A DNA stretch of 64,000 nucleotides from Pseudomonas sp. TCU-HL1 (GTDB taxonomy: Bacteria > Pseudomonadota > Gammaproteobacteria > Pseudomonadales > Pseudomonadaceae). The stretch is taken from assembly GCF_001708505.1 (NCBI RefSeq), contig NZ_CP015992.1, forward strand, positions 496,001 to 560,000, read 5' to 3'. A program made the position numbers and the translations under genes. Below, piece by piece: positions 18,721 to 27,746 of this stretch (position 1 is its first letter; every line of letters begins with the position of its first letter). A model generated the notes under the pieces. It was not told the DNA's origin. It worked only from the letters and a program-made list of their open reading frames with translations, and made no database searches.

Positions 18721-19374
18721 TCACGGCCAAACCCGTTCGCCCGCCCCCGGTTCCTCCCGCCACGCCTGCAACGACCGCGTCGGCAGGTCAAAGTACTCCC
18801 GCGTGCGGGCATAGCCGTGGCCACCCATGCGGCCGATGGCGTCGAGGCCGAGTTGGTCGATGTAGAGGGTTTTCGGGTCGATCAGCTCGTCGCGTACATG
18901 AACCATCAGCACTTCACCGAGGATGATTTCCCGCGACTGGCCGATGGACAGGCCCATCATCCGCCGGCACTCCAGGGCCACCGGTGCCTCGGCAATGTAC
19001 GGGCAGCCGACACGGCTGCCGGGCAGGGCGGTGAGTCCGGCGGCGAGCAGTTCATCGAAGCCGGGTTCGAAGGGCACGGCGCAGACGTTCATGGCTTCCA
19101 CCAGGGCATCGGAGACGATGTTCACGGTGAATTCCTGGTTCAGCAGGATGTTGCGCGTGGTGTCCTTGGGACTGAGGTCGGCGTGATTCTCCACGCCTAG
19201 GGCGAGAATCGGCGGGTCGGCGGACAGCGCGTTGAAGAAACTGAAGGGCGCGGCATTGGCGCGGCCTTCGCCGTCCACCGTGGTGACCAGGGCGATGGGC
19301 CGGGGCACCACGCTGCCGATGAGGATCTTGTACTTCTCGCGGGGGCTCAGTTGAGCGAAGTCGAAGCTCAGCAT
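18721..19374 (-). CDS. Flavin reductase-like domain protein (DIM6/NTAB family)
   Basis: A 217-residue FMN-binding split-barrel protein: IGSVVPRPIALVTTVDGEGRANAAPFSFFNALSADPPILALGV is the family signature, followed by DTTRNILLNQEFTVNIVSDAL. Such proteins reduce flavins for a partner oxygenase or bind FMN. It begins 14 nt after the amidohydrolase stop, so it is the last gene of the ABC-transporter/deaminase operon. No oxygenase partner lies in the cluster, so its job there is not obvious. Confidence 0.85.
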   Translation of the reverse strand: MLSFDFAQLSPREKYKILIGSVVPRPIALVTTVDGEGRANAAPFSFFNALSADPPILALGVENHADLSPKDTTRNILLNQEFTVNIVSDALVEAMNVCAVPFEPGFDELLAAGLTALPGSRVGCPYIAEAPVALECRRMMGLSIGQSREIILGEVLMVHVRDELIDPKTLYIDQLGLDAIGRMGGHGYARTREYFDLPTRSLQAWREEPGAGERVWP

Positions 19375-19388
19375 GGGGTGATCTCTGG

Positions 19389-20888
19389 TTATTGGTCGGG
19401 CTGGCTGGCGAGGGTGCAAAGCGGGCGTTCCACACTCCAAGCGTCGGCGAAGGGGATTGCCGGCTGGAACAGGCCGCGCCAGTCGGGCTGGCCGAAGGCA
19501 CGGTCGGCGTGGCTCTGCATCAGTTTGTGGAACTGGCGCTGGGCCTGGTGTTGCAGGTCGCGGTAATCGACGCCGTTGACCTGGCCGCCTTCCATCACGC
19601 AGCGGCCGTCGATCCAACTGGCGATGCAGTCGTCGCCACGGCCGGCAAGGATCAGGTTCTTCAGCGGGTCGAACAGCGGGCCCAGGTGCAGGCCGTCGAG
19701 GTTGAAGACGGTGATATCCGCCTTGGCGCCAGGGGCGAGGCGGCCGAGGTCGTCGCGGCCCAGGGCCTTGGCGCCGCCGAGGGTGGCGGCGTTGTACAGG
19801 TCGAGGGCGCTGGTGTCGGCGCTACCGCCTTCCTTGATGCGGGCGATGTTCAGGCCCTGGCGCATGTTGTCCAGCAGGTCTGCCGGCCAGGTGTCGGTGC
19901 CCAGGGCGAAGTTGATGCCCCGGGCGCGATAGCGGCTGAAGGAGTCCAGTGCTTCGCCATCGCGGGCGAACACCACCGGGCAGTGGACCAGGCTGGTGCC
20001 GCTGTCTGCGAGGCGCGCGAGGTCATCGTCGCCTTCGATGTAGATGCCATGGGGCAGCACGGTGCGTGGGCCGAGCAGGTCCAGCTGCTCCAACCAGGCC
20101 AGCGGGGCCTTGCCCCGCAGCGTCTTCACCCGTGCCACTTCGCCTGTCCCCTGGCAGCAATGCAGGCGCACCGGGGCGGCCAGTTCGCGGCTGAGGGCAT
20201 TAGTGCGTTGCAGCAGTGCCGGGGTGCAGGTCTGGATGCGGTCGGGCAGCAGCGCGCCGCGAATCAGTCCGTCGTGGGCACCGTCGAAGTCGCGGAAGAA
20301 GCGTTCGGCGGCGTCCAGCCCGGCCAGGCCGCGGGGCTCGTCCCAGTGTTCGGCGAGGCTGCCGTCTGCCTGCAAGTACTGCATGCCGCTCATGTAGCAG
20401 GGTCCGAGGTAGGTGCGCAGGCCCAGCTCGGCGGCAACGTCCGCAACCTCCGCGAATTCGTCGTAGGTTTCCGCCCACTCGCGGTAGTACATGGAGGTGA
20501 TCGGCATGGCGGTGGTGATGCCGTTGCGGATCAGTTGGGTGAAGGCGTAGCGGTACTTGAAGACTTCTTCCTCGAAGCTGTAGCTCTCCCGTGGGCCTCG
20601 GACGAGGTACTCCGCCGACCACATCCGGCCCATGCCGCGCTCATCGCCGTTGTCCAGGCAGAGCACGGTGGAATCGAGGTCGCCGAGAGCGTCCAGGTCG
20701 ATGAAGCCGGGGCCGAGCAGGGCATTGCCGTAGTCGATCCACTGGTCCACCGGGCCAGGAAATCCCCGGCCGACGAACAGGATGCGCGAGCCTTCGATCA
20801 CCACTTCGCCATCGCGCCAGAGCACATGGCGCTGGCCGTCGAAGCCCACCACGCAGCTCGCTTTCAGGCCGACGCGCGGTGCGCTCAC
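19389..20888 (-). CDS. Amidohydrolase with DxD in place of the HxH motif
   Basis: A 499-residue TIM-barrel hydrolase of the chlorohydrolase/deaminase type. GTG start at 20888 overlaps the previous stop as GTGA. After the N-terminal small domain (VVGFDGQRHVLWRDGEVVIEG) the usual PGFIDxHxH reads PGFIDLDALGDLDST, so two metal-ligand His are Asp. Later motifs remain: PVRLHCCQGTGE, VLPHGIYIEGDDD and FALGTDTWPADLLDNMRQG. Whether it binds metal and what it hydrolyses are open. The two-gene overlap with a cytosine-deaminase-like gene suggests consecutive steps on a cyclic nitrogen compound. Confidence 0.82.
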   Translation of the reverse strand: MSAPRVGLKASCVVGFDGQRHVLWRDGEVVIEGSRILFVGRGFPGPVDQWIDYGNALLGPGFIDLDALGDLDSTVLCLDNGDERGMGRMWSAEYLVRGPRESYSFEEEVFKYRYAFTQLIRNGITTAMPITSMYYREWAETYDEFAEVADVAAELGLRTYLGPCYMSGMQYLQADGSLAEHWDEPRGLAGLDAAERFFRDFDGAHDGLIRGALLPDRIQTCTPALLQRTNALSRELAAPVRLHCCQGTGEVARVKTLRGKAPLAWLEQLDLLGPRTVLPHGIYIEGDDDLARLADSGTSLVHCPVVFARDGEALDSFSRYRARGINFALGTDTWPADLLDNMRQGLNIARIKEGGSADTSALDLYNAATLGGAKALGRDDLGRLAPGAKADITVFNLDGLHLGPLFDPLKNLILAGRGDDCIASWIDGRCVMEGGQVNGVDYRDLQHQAQRQFHKLMQSHADRAFGQPDWRGLFQPAIPFADAWSVERPLCTLASQPDQ

Positions 20889-22081
20889 AGGCGGCTCTCC
20901 AGCGGGCGGCCCTGGGCGGCGATCAGTTTTCCGGCGCGATAGACCTGGCGCTGCGGCCGTGCCACCACGGCTTCGCCGAGGCTTTGCGCGTCCATCAGCA
21001 GGAAGTCTGCGCTGCTGCCTATGACCAGGCCGTGTTCCGCCAGACCGAGGGCTCTGGCGCCGTTCTGGCTGGCGGCGTCGAAGGCGGCGGCCAGTTCCTC
21101 GTCCTTGGCGAGGTCGAAGCGGAAGGCCAGGAGCATCGCGCGCTCCAGCATGTCGCCGTTGCCCATGGGCGACCAGGCGTCGCGAATGCCATCGGAGCCC
21201 AGGCAAAGGTTCACGCCCGCTTGGCTCAGGGCGAGGAAGGGCGGCACGGCGCAGTCGGCTGGAGCCGAGCTCATCAGCGAGATATCCAGTGCGGCCAGGC
21301 GCTCGGCCAGTGGTTTGACCTGGCTCCAGGGCGCCATCCCCAGGCAGTAGGCGTGGCTGATCATCACCCGGCCCTGGCGGTTGAACCGCTCGGTGTAGTC
21401 GGCGACGCGGGCGATCTGCCAGAGGCCCAGTTCGCCCTTGTCGTGTAGGTGAATGTCCACGCCGCGGTCGAACTCGGCGGCCAGGCCGAAGACGATGTCC
21501 AGCTGGGCGATGGGGTCGTTGTCGATGCCGCAGGGGTCGAGGCCGCCCACGTTCTCGACGCCCAGGCCCATGGCTTCGCGCATCAGCTCGGCGGTGCCCG
21601 GGCGGCTGACCAGGCCGGTCTGCGGGAACACCACCAACTCGAGGTCGATCAGGTCGCGATAGTGCTCGCGCAGGGCCTGCATGGCCTCGACGTGGCGCAG
21701 GCCGAATTCGGGGTCGATGTCCACATGACAGCGCATGGTCAGCGAGCCACGGGCGATGCAGTTTTCCAGCAGCGCGCCGGCGCGCTCGGCGATGGGCGCG
21801 GTGACTTCGCGCAGCACGCGGCGCTCGTTGGCGATGTAGTCCTTCAGCGTCGGGCCGGCGCTGTTGGGGCGCCAGGGCTGGCCCCAGAGGGTCTTGTCCA
21901 GGTGAATGTGGCTTTCCACCAGGGCGCAGGTCATCAGCTGGCCGGCGCCGTCGATATCAGAGGCGGCCAGCGGTGCATCGCTCGCCGGGCGGCGCTCGGC
22001 GAATCGGCCGTTCTGGATGAGGAAGTCTTCGGCCGCGCCGCCGAAGGGGCGGACATTGCGCAGCCAATAGGTGTCGGTCAT
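20885..22081 (-). CDS. Cytosine deaminase-like amidohydrolase
   Basis: A 398-residue enzyme starting at MTDTYWLRN with GAGGT upstream. All metal and catalytic motifs of the cytosine deaminase group are seen: ESHIHLDKTLWG (HxH), VDIHLHDKGELG, MISHAYCLGM and CLGSDGIRDAWSPMG. It likely removes ammonia from, or opens, a pyrimidine- or hydantoin-like ring. It follows the transporter genes on the same strand and overlaps the next amidohydrolase by 4 bp. True substrate unknown; creatinine, hydantoin or pyrimidine derivatives are possible. Confidence 0.85.
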   Translation of the reverse strand: MTDTYWLRNVRPFGGAAEDFLIQNGRFAERRPASDAPLAASDIDGAGQLMTCALVESHIHLDKTLWGQPWRPNSAGPTLKDYIANERRVLREVTAPIAERAGALLENCIARGSLTMRCHVDIDPEFGLRHVEAMQALREHYRDLIDLELVVFPQTGLVSRPGTAELMREAMGLGVENVGGLDPCGIDNDPIAQLDIVFGLAAEFDRGVDIHLHDKGELGLWQIARVADYTERFNRQGRVMISHAYCLGMAPWSQVKPLAERLAALDISLMSSAPADCAVPPFLALSQAGVNLCLGSDGIRDAWSPMGNGDMLERAMLLAFRFDLAKDEELAAAFDAASQNGARALGLAEHGLVIGSSADFLLMDAQSLGEAVVARPQRQVYRAGKLIAAQGRPLESRL

Positions 22082-22132
22082 GGGGACCTCGTGGGCAGAT
22101 TGCAAAGGTTGGGGGACCGCTGCGCGGTCCTT

Positions 22133-22157
22133 CGCGAATGAATTCGCTCCCACAGGT
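22133..22157. repeat. Family B half repeat GCGAATGAATTCGC
   Basis: GCGAATGAATTCGCTCCCACA matches the right arm of the element at 13340-13434, with GACCGCTGCGCGGTC forming a small hairpin just before it. Confidence 0.6.
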
Positions 22158-22168
22158 GGGTTCAGTTC

Positions 22169-22261
22169 GTAGGATGGGTCGGGCGGCGTTCCGCGAGCGA
22201 AGCGAAACCCATGCTGCCGTGCACGGATCGATGGGTTTCGCTTCGCTCTACCTCATCCTAC
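22169..22261. repeat. Family A dispersed hairpin repeat (copy 4)
   Basis: Outer arms GTAGGATG / CATCCTAC; inner arms GAGCGAAGCGAAACCCAT / ATGGGTTTCGCTTCGCTC are almost perfectly complementary. It separates the binding-protein gene from the deaminase gene within one strand. Confidence 0.8.
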
Positions 22262-22271
22262 AAAAGCGATG

Positions 22272-23324
22272 TCAGCCCTTGAGCTTGGACCAGATGCGGT
22301 CTTGCAGCTCGCGGGCCTGGTTGCTGCATTCCTTCTCGGGGCGCAGGCGCTCGGCGTACTCGTCCGGCATGTTGATGGCGTCCATCACCTTCCACTTCTT
22401 GTCCAGCAGCGCATCGCTGTCGATGCCGTTGGCGTAGGCGATGGCGTTGGACACAGCGGCGGCGTTCTCGGGCTTCATCATCCAGTCGATGAAGACCTTG
22501 GCGTTGCCCGGGTGCGGCGCGCTTTTCGGCACGGCGAAGTTGTCCTGGAACATGGCCACGCCTTCGCGCGGGTAGACGTACTTGATGCTGCTCTTTTGCA
22601 GCGTGGCGCGGGCGGTGGAGCCGTTCCAGTTCTGCATCATGATGACCTCGCCCGAAGCCATGCGGTCCACGGTGTTGTCAGAGCTGTACATCTTCAGGAA
22701 GGGCTTCTGCTTCTGCAGCAGTTCGAGGATGCGCTTGGCGTCCTGCGGGTTTTCGCTGCATTCGTCCACACCCAGGTAGTGGCTGGCGGCGTTGATCACG
22801 CTGCTCGGCGTATCCAGCGCAGCGAGCTGGCCCTGCAGTTCGGGACGCGGTTCGAAGAATTCCTTCCAGGAGTCGTCCAGCTTGCCGCCCGTCACCCGCG
22901 CGCTGTCATAGGAGAAGCCCGTGGTGCCCCAGAGGTAGGGCGCCGAGTACTTGCGGCCGGGGTCGAAGTCGGGGTTGCGGAAGGCCGGTTTCACGTGGGC
23001 GAAGTTCGGCAGGCTCGGCGTGTCGATTTCCTGCAGGTAGCCCTGTTCGATCAGGGTGCGCATGATCGAGTGCGACGGCACGATCACGTCGTAGGCCGCG
23101 CCGCCGGCCTGCAGCTTGGCCAGCAGGGTCTCGTTGCTGTCGTAGCCGTCCATGGTGACCTTGATGCCGGTTTCCTTCTCGAACTTGGCGAGCAGTTCCA
23201 CCGGGTAGTAGTCGGTCCAGTTGTAGAAGAACAGTTCCTTGGGCTCGTCCGCCTGGGCAAAGGCGGCGGCGAAACAGCTCAGGGTCAGACCGGCTACCCC
23301 ATGACGCAATGCTTTCAACTTCAT
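22272..23324 (-). CDS. ABC transporter periplasmic binding protein (PotD/SpuE-like)
   Basis: A 350-residue secreted protein with a signal peptide ending near FAQADE. Family motifs: ELFFYNWTDYYPVELLAKFEKETGI, YDVIVPSHSIMRTLIEQGYLQ, APYLWGTTGFSYD, EVIMMQNWNGSTARA, PREGVAMFQDNFAVPKSAPHPGNAKVFIDWMMKPENAA. It is the periplasmic receptor of the adjoining PotABC-type importer. The class is named for polyamines, but the neighbouring deaminases and racemase suggest another cationic or cyclic nitrogen ligand. Confidence 0.88.
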   Translation of the reverse strand: MKLKALRHGVAGLTLSCFAAAFAQADEPKELFFYNWTDYYPVELLAKFEKETGIKVTMDGYDSNETLLAKLQAGGAAYDVIVPSHSIMRTLIEQGYLQEIDTPSLPNFAHVKPAFRNPDFDPGRKYSAPYLWGTTGFSYDSARVTGGKLDDSWKEFFEPRPELQGQLAALDTPSSVINAASHYLGVDECSENPQDAKRILELLQKQKPFLKMYSSDNTVDRMASGEVIMMQNWNGSTARATLQKSSIKYVYPREGVAMFQDNFAVPKSAPHPGNAKVFIDWMMKPENAAAVSNAIAYANGIDSDALLDKKWKVMDAINMPDEYAERLRPEKECSNQARELQDRIWSKLKG

Positions 23325-23372
23325 TGTTTTTCTCCGGGTTGAAGAACAGGTTGGGCAGAGGTGGAACAGGTT

Positions 23373-24164
23373 TCAGGCGGCGGGTTTGCCTCGCTGGCCG
23401 AGCCAGTAGGAGAGCACCACCAGGACGATGGAGATCAGCAGCATCAGGGTCGAGATGGCGTTGATCTCCGGCGTTACCCCGGCCTTGATGGCCGAGAAGA
23501 TGTAGACCGGCAGCGTGGTCGAGCCGGGGCCGGCGACGAAGAAGGTCATGATGAAGTCGTCGAGGCTGACCACGAACGCCAGCACCGCGCCGGACAGCAC
23601 GGCCGGGAACAGCAGCGGCAGGGTCACCCGGCGGAAGGTGTGGAAGGGGTTGGCGTAGAGGTCGTTGGCCGCTTCCAGCAGGCTTTTGTCCAGGTCGTTC
23701 AGGCGTGCGCGGATCGGCAGGTAGGCGAACGGGATGCAGAAGCCGATGTGGGCGATGATCACCGTCAGCAGGCCAAGCTTGATGCCAAGCGCCATGAACA
23801 GCAGCAGAGTGGCCACGGCTGTGACGATCTCCGGCAGGATCAGCGGCAGGTTGATGCCGCCTTCCACCATCTTCTGGCCATAGAACGGTTTGTAGGTGGC
23901 CAGTGCCGCCAGCAGGGCGATGGCGGTGGCGCAGACGGTGGCGATGCCGGCGACGATCACTGAGTTCAACGCTGCCGCCTGGATCGACGGGTTGGCGAGG
24001 ATGCGCCCGTACCAGGCGAAGGAGAACTCGGTCCACACGGTGGCCGTGCGGTTGGCGTTGAAGCTGTAGGCGATCAGCACCAGGATCGGCAGGTACAGGT
24101 AGGCCAGTACCAGCAGGCTGGTTTCGCGGGTCAGCGGCAGTTTCTTCAGGTGAGAGGCGATCAT
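23373..24164 (-). CDS. ABC transporter permease (PotC-like)
   Basis: A 263-residue inner-membrane subunit with six helices and the EAA loop LLEAANDLYANPFHTFRRVTLPLL that docks on the ATPase. C-terminal VVSLDDFIMTFFVAGPGSTTLPVYIFS is typical of PotC. Its ATG shares a base with the stop of the PotB-like gene (TGATG), indicating translational coupling. It forms the heterodimeric channel with the preceding gene. Confidence 0.9.
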   Translation of the reverse strand: MIASHLKKLPLTRETSLLVLAYLYLPILVLIAYSFNANRTATVWTEFSFAWYGRILANPSIQAAALNSVIVAGIATVCATAIALLAALATYKPFYGQKMVEGGINLPLILPEIVTAVATLLLFMALGIKLGLLTVIIAHIGFCIPFAYLPIRARLNDLDKSLLEAANDLYANPFHTFRRVTLPLLFPAVLSGAVLAFVVSLDDFIMTFFVAGPGSTTLPVYIFSAIKAGVTPEINAISTLMLLISIVLVVLSYWLGQRGKPAA

Positions 24165-25078
24165 CAGCGGGCTCCCTGGCGGACGGCCTTGGCGGCTTTC
24201 TTGGCGTAGAGGGCGTAGAGCACCAGGGCCAGCAGCATCAGCCCGAGCAGGAGGAAGGACAGCGAGCTGCCCAGCGGCCAGTTGCGCGCGGTGCCGAACT
24301 GCTGCTGGATCAGGTTGCCGATCATCAGAGTCTTGCCGCCGCCGAGGATGGCGGGGGTGATGAAGGCGCCGAGGCTCGGCACGAACACCAGCAGCGAGCC
24401 GGCGACAACGCCCGGCATGGACAGCGGCAGGATCACCCGGCGCAAGGCCTTCCAGCGGTTGGCGCCGAGGTCATAGGCGGCTTCCACCAGGCGCCAGTCG
24501 AGCTTCTCCAGGGTGGAGTAGATCGGCAGGATCATGAACGGCAGGAAGCTGTAGACCAGTCCGACCACCACTGCGAAATCGTTGTACAGCAGGGTGATGC
24601 CGTCGGCCTGCGGGAACAGCGCATTGAGGCTCTGGGCCAGCCAGCCGTGCTCGCGCAGGATGATCAGCCACGCGTAATTGCGGATCAGCAGGTTGGTCCA
24701 GAACGGGATGGTGATCAGCAGCACCATGATGTTGCGCGAACGCTCGCTGAGGCTGGTCATCCACAGGGCTACCGGGAAACCGACGAGGAAGCACAGCAGC
24801 GTCGTGCCACCGGCCTGCAGCACCGAGCGCAGCAGGGCCTGGGCGTAGACCCAGTTCAGTTCGAGGTTGCCGTCGAAATCTTCCTGGAAGAACAGCTGGA
24901 TGTAGCTCTGCCACTGCCAGTCGGCGCTCCAGTCCACGCCACCGTAGAGGTTGCGCGGCAGCAGGCTGATGTAGCCCATGATGCCCAGCGGAATGGCGAT
25001 CAGGCAGAGCAGGGTGAGCAGCACCGGCGACAGCAATAACAGCCGGTTGAGGCTGGGGGAGGTGGCGCTGACGCTCAT
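24164..25078 (-). CDS. ABC transporter permease (PotB-like)
   Basis: A 304-residue inner-membrane subunit: N-terminal helix LLLLSPVLLTLLCLIAIPLGIM, a periplasmic loop containing DWQWQSYIQLFFQEDF, and the EAA loop LVEAAYDLGANRWKALRRVILPLSMPG. It follows the ATPase gene by one base. It pairs with the PotC-like subunit to translocate the ligand delivered by the binding protein. Confidence 0.9.
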   Translation of the reverse strand: MSVSATSPSLNRLLLLSPVLLTLLCLIAIPLGIMGYISLLPRNLYGGVDWSADWQWQSYIQLFFQEDFDGNLELNWVYAQALLRSVLQAGGTTLLCFLVGFPVALWMTSLSERSRNIMVLLITIPFWTNLLIRNYAWLIILREHGWLAQSLNALFPQADGITLLYNDFAVVVGLVYSFLPFMILPIYSTLEKLDWRLVEAAYDLGANRWKALRRVILPLSMPGVVAGSLLVFVPSLGAFITPAILGGGKTLMIGNLIQQQFGTARNWPLGSSLSFLLLGLMLLALVLYALYAKKAAKAVRQGAR

Positions 25079-25079
25079 C

Positions 25080-26168
25080 TCAGGCCTCCATCAGCAGGCA
25101 GGCATGCGGCGGCAGGTGCACCGCCACGGTCGAGCCCACGGCACGGGCGCTGGTGGCGCCTTCGTTGCTTTCCCGCAGCATCACCTTGGCGTCGTTCGCC
25201 AGGCGGCATTGGTAGAGGGTGGCGTTACCAACGTAGAGCACGGCTTCGATCACCCCGCGCAGGTGGTACGGTTGCGACGCGTCTACCAGCTTCGAACGCT
25301 CCGGGCGGAAGGCCAGTTGTACCTTGCCGGCGTCCAGCCCGGCCGAAGGCGCGCAGGGGATTTCCACCGGCAGGCCTTCGGGTTGGAACAGGCTGCCGTT
25401 CTGCGCGCAGCGCTTGAGATTGCCGGGGAGGAAGTTGATGTCGCCGATGAAATGGGCGACGAAACGGTGCTGCGGGCGTTCGTAGATATCGTTGGGGGTG
25501 CCGATCTGCAGGATTTTTCCGGCGGACATCACCGCGATGCGGTCGGAGAGGGTCAGCGCCTCTTCCTGGTCGTGGGTGACGAAGATGAAGGTGATGCCGG
25601 CTTCCTGCTGGACGCGCTTGAGCTCCACCTGCATCTCCTTGCGCAGCTTGAGGTCCAGTGCGGAGAGGGGTTCGTCCAGCAGCAGCACGTCCGGGCGCGG
25701 CGCCAGTGCGCGGGCCAGGGCCACGCGCTGTTGCTGGCCGCCGGACAGTTCGGCGGGGCGGCGGCGGGCCAGGTGTTCCATCTGCACCAGGGCCAGCATT
25801 TCCTTGACCCGCGCGGGAATGGCGCTGCGCTCCAGCCCCTGCATCTCCAGGCCGAAGGCGATATTCTCGGCCACGCTCATATGCGGGAAGAGCGCGTAGT
25901 TCTGGAACACGGTGTTGACCCGGCGCTTATAGGGCGGCAACTGGTCCACGCGCTGCCCGCCGATCTCGATGGAGCCTGAGCTGACCTGCTCGAAGCCTGC
26001 AATGGAGCGCAGCAGGGTGGTCTTGCCGCAGCCCGACGGGCCGAGGAGGGTGAAGAATTCGTTGTGGCGGATGCTGACCGAAACGTCGTCGAGCGCCGGT
26101 GCCACCTCGGGGTCATCGGTGTAGCGCTTGCTGACGCGTTGCACCTCGATGGAGGATGTGTGCTTCAT
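25080..26168 (-). CDS. ABC transporter ATP-binding protein (PotA-like)
   Basis: A 362-residue ATPase. Walker [10 protein letters not shown] near residue 40, Q-loop [13 protein letters not shown], signature LSGGQQQR, Walker [14 protein letters not shown] and switch His in [11 protein letters not shown]; the C-terminal TOBE domain (about 280-355) is the PotA regulatory part. GAGGAA precedes the ATG. It is the first gene of a seven-gene - strand run (ATPase, two permeases, binding protein, two hydrolases, flavin reductase) and is divergent from the GntR regulator. Confidence 0.92.
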   Translation of the reverse strand: MKHTSSIEVQRVSKRYTDDPEVAPALDDVSVSIRHNEFFTLLGPSGCGKTTLLRSIAGFEQVSSGSIEIGGQRVDQLPPYKRRVNTVFQNYALFPHMSVAENIAFGLEMQGLERSAIPARVKEMLALVQMEHLARRRPAELSGGQQQRVALARALAPRPDVLLLDEPLSALDLKLRKEMQVELKRVQQEAGITFIFVTHDQEEALTLSDRIAVMSAGKILQIGTPNDIYERPQHRFVAHFIGDINFLPGNLKRCAQNGSLFQPEGLPVEIPCAPSAGLDAGKVQLAFRPERSKLVDASQPYHLRGVIEAVLYVGNATLYQCRLANDAKVMLRESNEGATSARAVGSTVAVHLPPHACLLMEA

Positions 26169-26310
26169 AGTGGTGCATTCCTCTTGTTTTTGTATGCAAA
26201 AATTGAATGCAATCTAGAAATACTCGGATTATGCTGACAACGCAACCGGGTTTTTCTCCCTGCTCGCTTCCCGCAGGCCCCGGGTTGCGAACGCACTTAC
26301 GGAGTCACGA
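26169..26310. promoter_or_regulatory. Divergent promoter region with GAATGCA sites
   Basis: Between the PotA-like and GntR genes, TGCATTC (26174-26180) and GAATGCA (26205-26211) form a 7-bp perfect inverted repeat, and ATGCAA recurs at 26194 and 26207 with a 13-bp period. They overlap the PotA-like ribosome-site area and are candidate GntR sites. Confidence 0.45.
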
Positions 26311-27000
26311 ATGGAAGACAAGAAGCTGGAAACCACGGTCGACCGCGTCTACCAGGGGGTTTACCAGGCCATCAGCAACCGCTCGCTGCGGCCCGGCATG
26401 AAACTGGGCGAAGCGTCCCTGGCGGAGCTGTTCAATGTGAGCCGCACCTCGGTGCGCGCGGCGCTGAAGCAACTGGAGGCCGATGGCCTGGTTTCTTCCG
26501 AACCGAACAAGGGTTGTTGGGTGTCGCTACCCAGCGATGAGGAAATCCGCTCGCTGTTCGAGACCCGCCGACTGGTCGAGATCGGCATCGTCACCGAGCT
26601 TTGCCGGCGGCGGGACAGCGCGGCCATGCAGGACCTTCGCGAGCACCTGCTGCTGGAGGAGGCGGCGCGCCGCGAGCACGACCACCAGCGGCTGATCCAC
26701 CTGCTCGGCGAGTTCCACATCAAGCTGGCCGAGGCGCTGAACAACCCGGTGTTGCTGGACTGGTTCCGCAAGCTGATTTCCCGCGCCTCGCTCTATGTCG
26801 CCGCGCTGGACGACGAGCGTCATGACGCCTGTCGCGATGACGAACACCTGCGCCTGATCGAGTTCATCGAGGCCGGCAACCAGAACGCCGCCATCGAATT
26901 GACCTGCTTCCACCTGGCGGCCATCGAAACCGCCATCGTCGCGTCGGCTGGCAAGCTCAAGGCCCACTACAACCCGCTGAAACACCTGATCGAGACCTGA
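26311..27000 (+). CDS. GntR-family (FCD) transcriptional regulator
   Basis: A 229-residue protein with GGAG 8 nt before the ATG. The winged helix (about residues 8-75) shows VYQGVYQAISNRSLRPGMKLGEASLAELFNVSRTSVRAALKQLEADGLV; the helical FCD ligand domain follows (RRLVEIGIVTELCRR, LLGEFHIKLAEALNN, DDEHLRLIEFIEAGNQNAA, HLAAIE) with the His residues that usually hold a metal or acid ligand. It probably controls the divergent transporter/deaminase operon and its own racemase partner 8 nt downstream. Confidence 0.9.
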   Translation: MEDKKLETTVDRVYQGVYQAISNRSLRPGMKLGEASLAELFNVSRTSVRAALKQLEADGLVSSEPNKGCWVSLPSDEEIRSLFETRRLVEIGIVTELCRRRDSAAMQDLREHLLLEEAARREHDHQRLIHLLGEFHIKLAEALNNPVLLDWFRKLISRASLYVAALDDERHDACRDDEHLRLIEFIEAGNQNAAIELTCFHLAAIETAIVASAGKLKAHYNPLKHLIET

Positions 27001-27008
27001 CCTCGGCC

Positions 27009-27746
27009 ATGAAAATCCAGCTGATCAACCCGAACACGAGCGTCGCCATGACCACCGGCCTGGCCGAAGCCGCCAGCCACCTGCTGCGCCCCGGCAACCA
27101 GTTGCTGGCAGTGACCAACGGAGCCGGCCCGGCCTCCATCGAAGGCCACTACGACGAGGCGCTCTGCGTGCCCGGGCTGCTTCAGGCTATTCGCGATGGC
27201 GAGCGGCACGGCGCTGAAGGGCATGTGATTGCTTGCTTCGGCGACCCGGGCCTGCTGGCCGCGCGGGAAATCGCCCGCTATCCGGTGATCGGCATCGCCG
27301 AGGCGGCCATGCACCTGGCCACCTGGGTGGCCACCGGCTTCAGCATCGTCACCACCCTGGGGCGTACCAAGGTCATCGCCCGCCACCTGGTGGAACGTTA
27401 TGGCTTCCACCCGCATTGCCGGGGCATACACGCCGTGGAAATCCCGGTGCTGGCGCTGGATCAGGACCCGGCCGGGTTGTTCCGCCTGATGCGTACGGCT
27501 TGCCTGGACGCGCTGGAGCGCGACGAATCCGGCGCCATCGTCCTCGGCTGCGCCGGCATGAGCCACCTGGCGCAGGGGTTACAGGATGAAATCGGCGTGC
27601 CGGTGATCGATGGCGTCAGTGCTGCGTTGAAGATGGTGGAGCTGCTGGGTGAACTGCGCCTCTCCACCAGCAAGCGCGGCGACCTCGACTTCCCCCTGCC
27701 CAAGCCCTATGCGGGCTTTCTGCGAGGCTTCGCGGTCGGCGTCTGA
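27009..27746 (+). CDS. Asp/Glu/hydantoin racemase-family enzyme
   Basis: A 245-residue cofactor-independent racemase. The hydantoin-racemase signature MKIQLINPNTSVAMT opens the protein, and the two catalytic-Cys loops are ACFGDPG and LGCAGM. These enzymes swap the configuration at C5 of hydantoins or at the alpha carbon of acidic amino acids. It is 8 nt behind the GntR gene, so the racemase is made with the regulator of the divergent amidohydrolase operon; this suggests the pathway substrate is a chiral ring such as a 5-substituted hydantoin or allantoin (inference). Confidence 0.85.
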   Translation: MKIQLINPNTSVAMTTGLAEAASHLLRPGNQLLAVTNGAGPASIEGHYDEALCVPGLLQAIRDGERHGAEGHVIACFGDPGLLAAREIARYPVIGIAEAAMHLATWVATGFSIVTTLGRTKVIARHLVERYGFHPHCRGIHAVEIPVLALDQDPAGLFRLMRTACLDALERDESGAIVLGCAGMSHLAQGLQDEIGVPVIDGVSAALKMVELLGELRLSTSKRGDLDFPLPKPYAGFLRGFAVGV

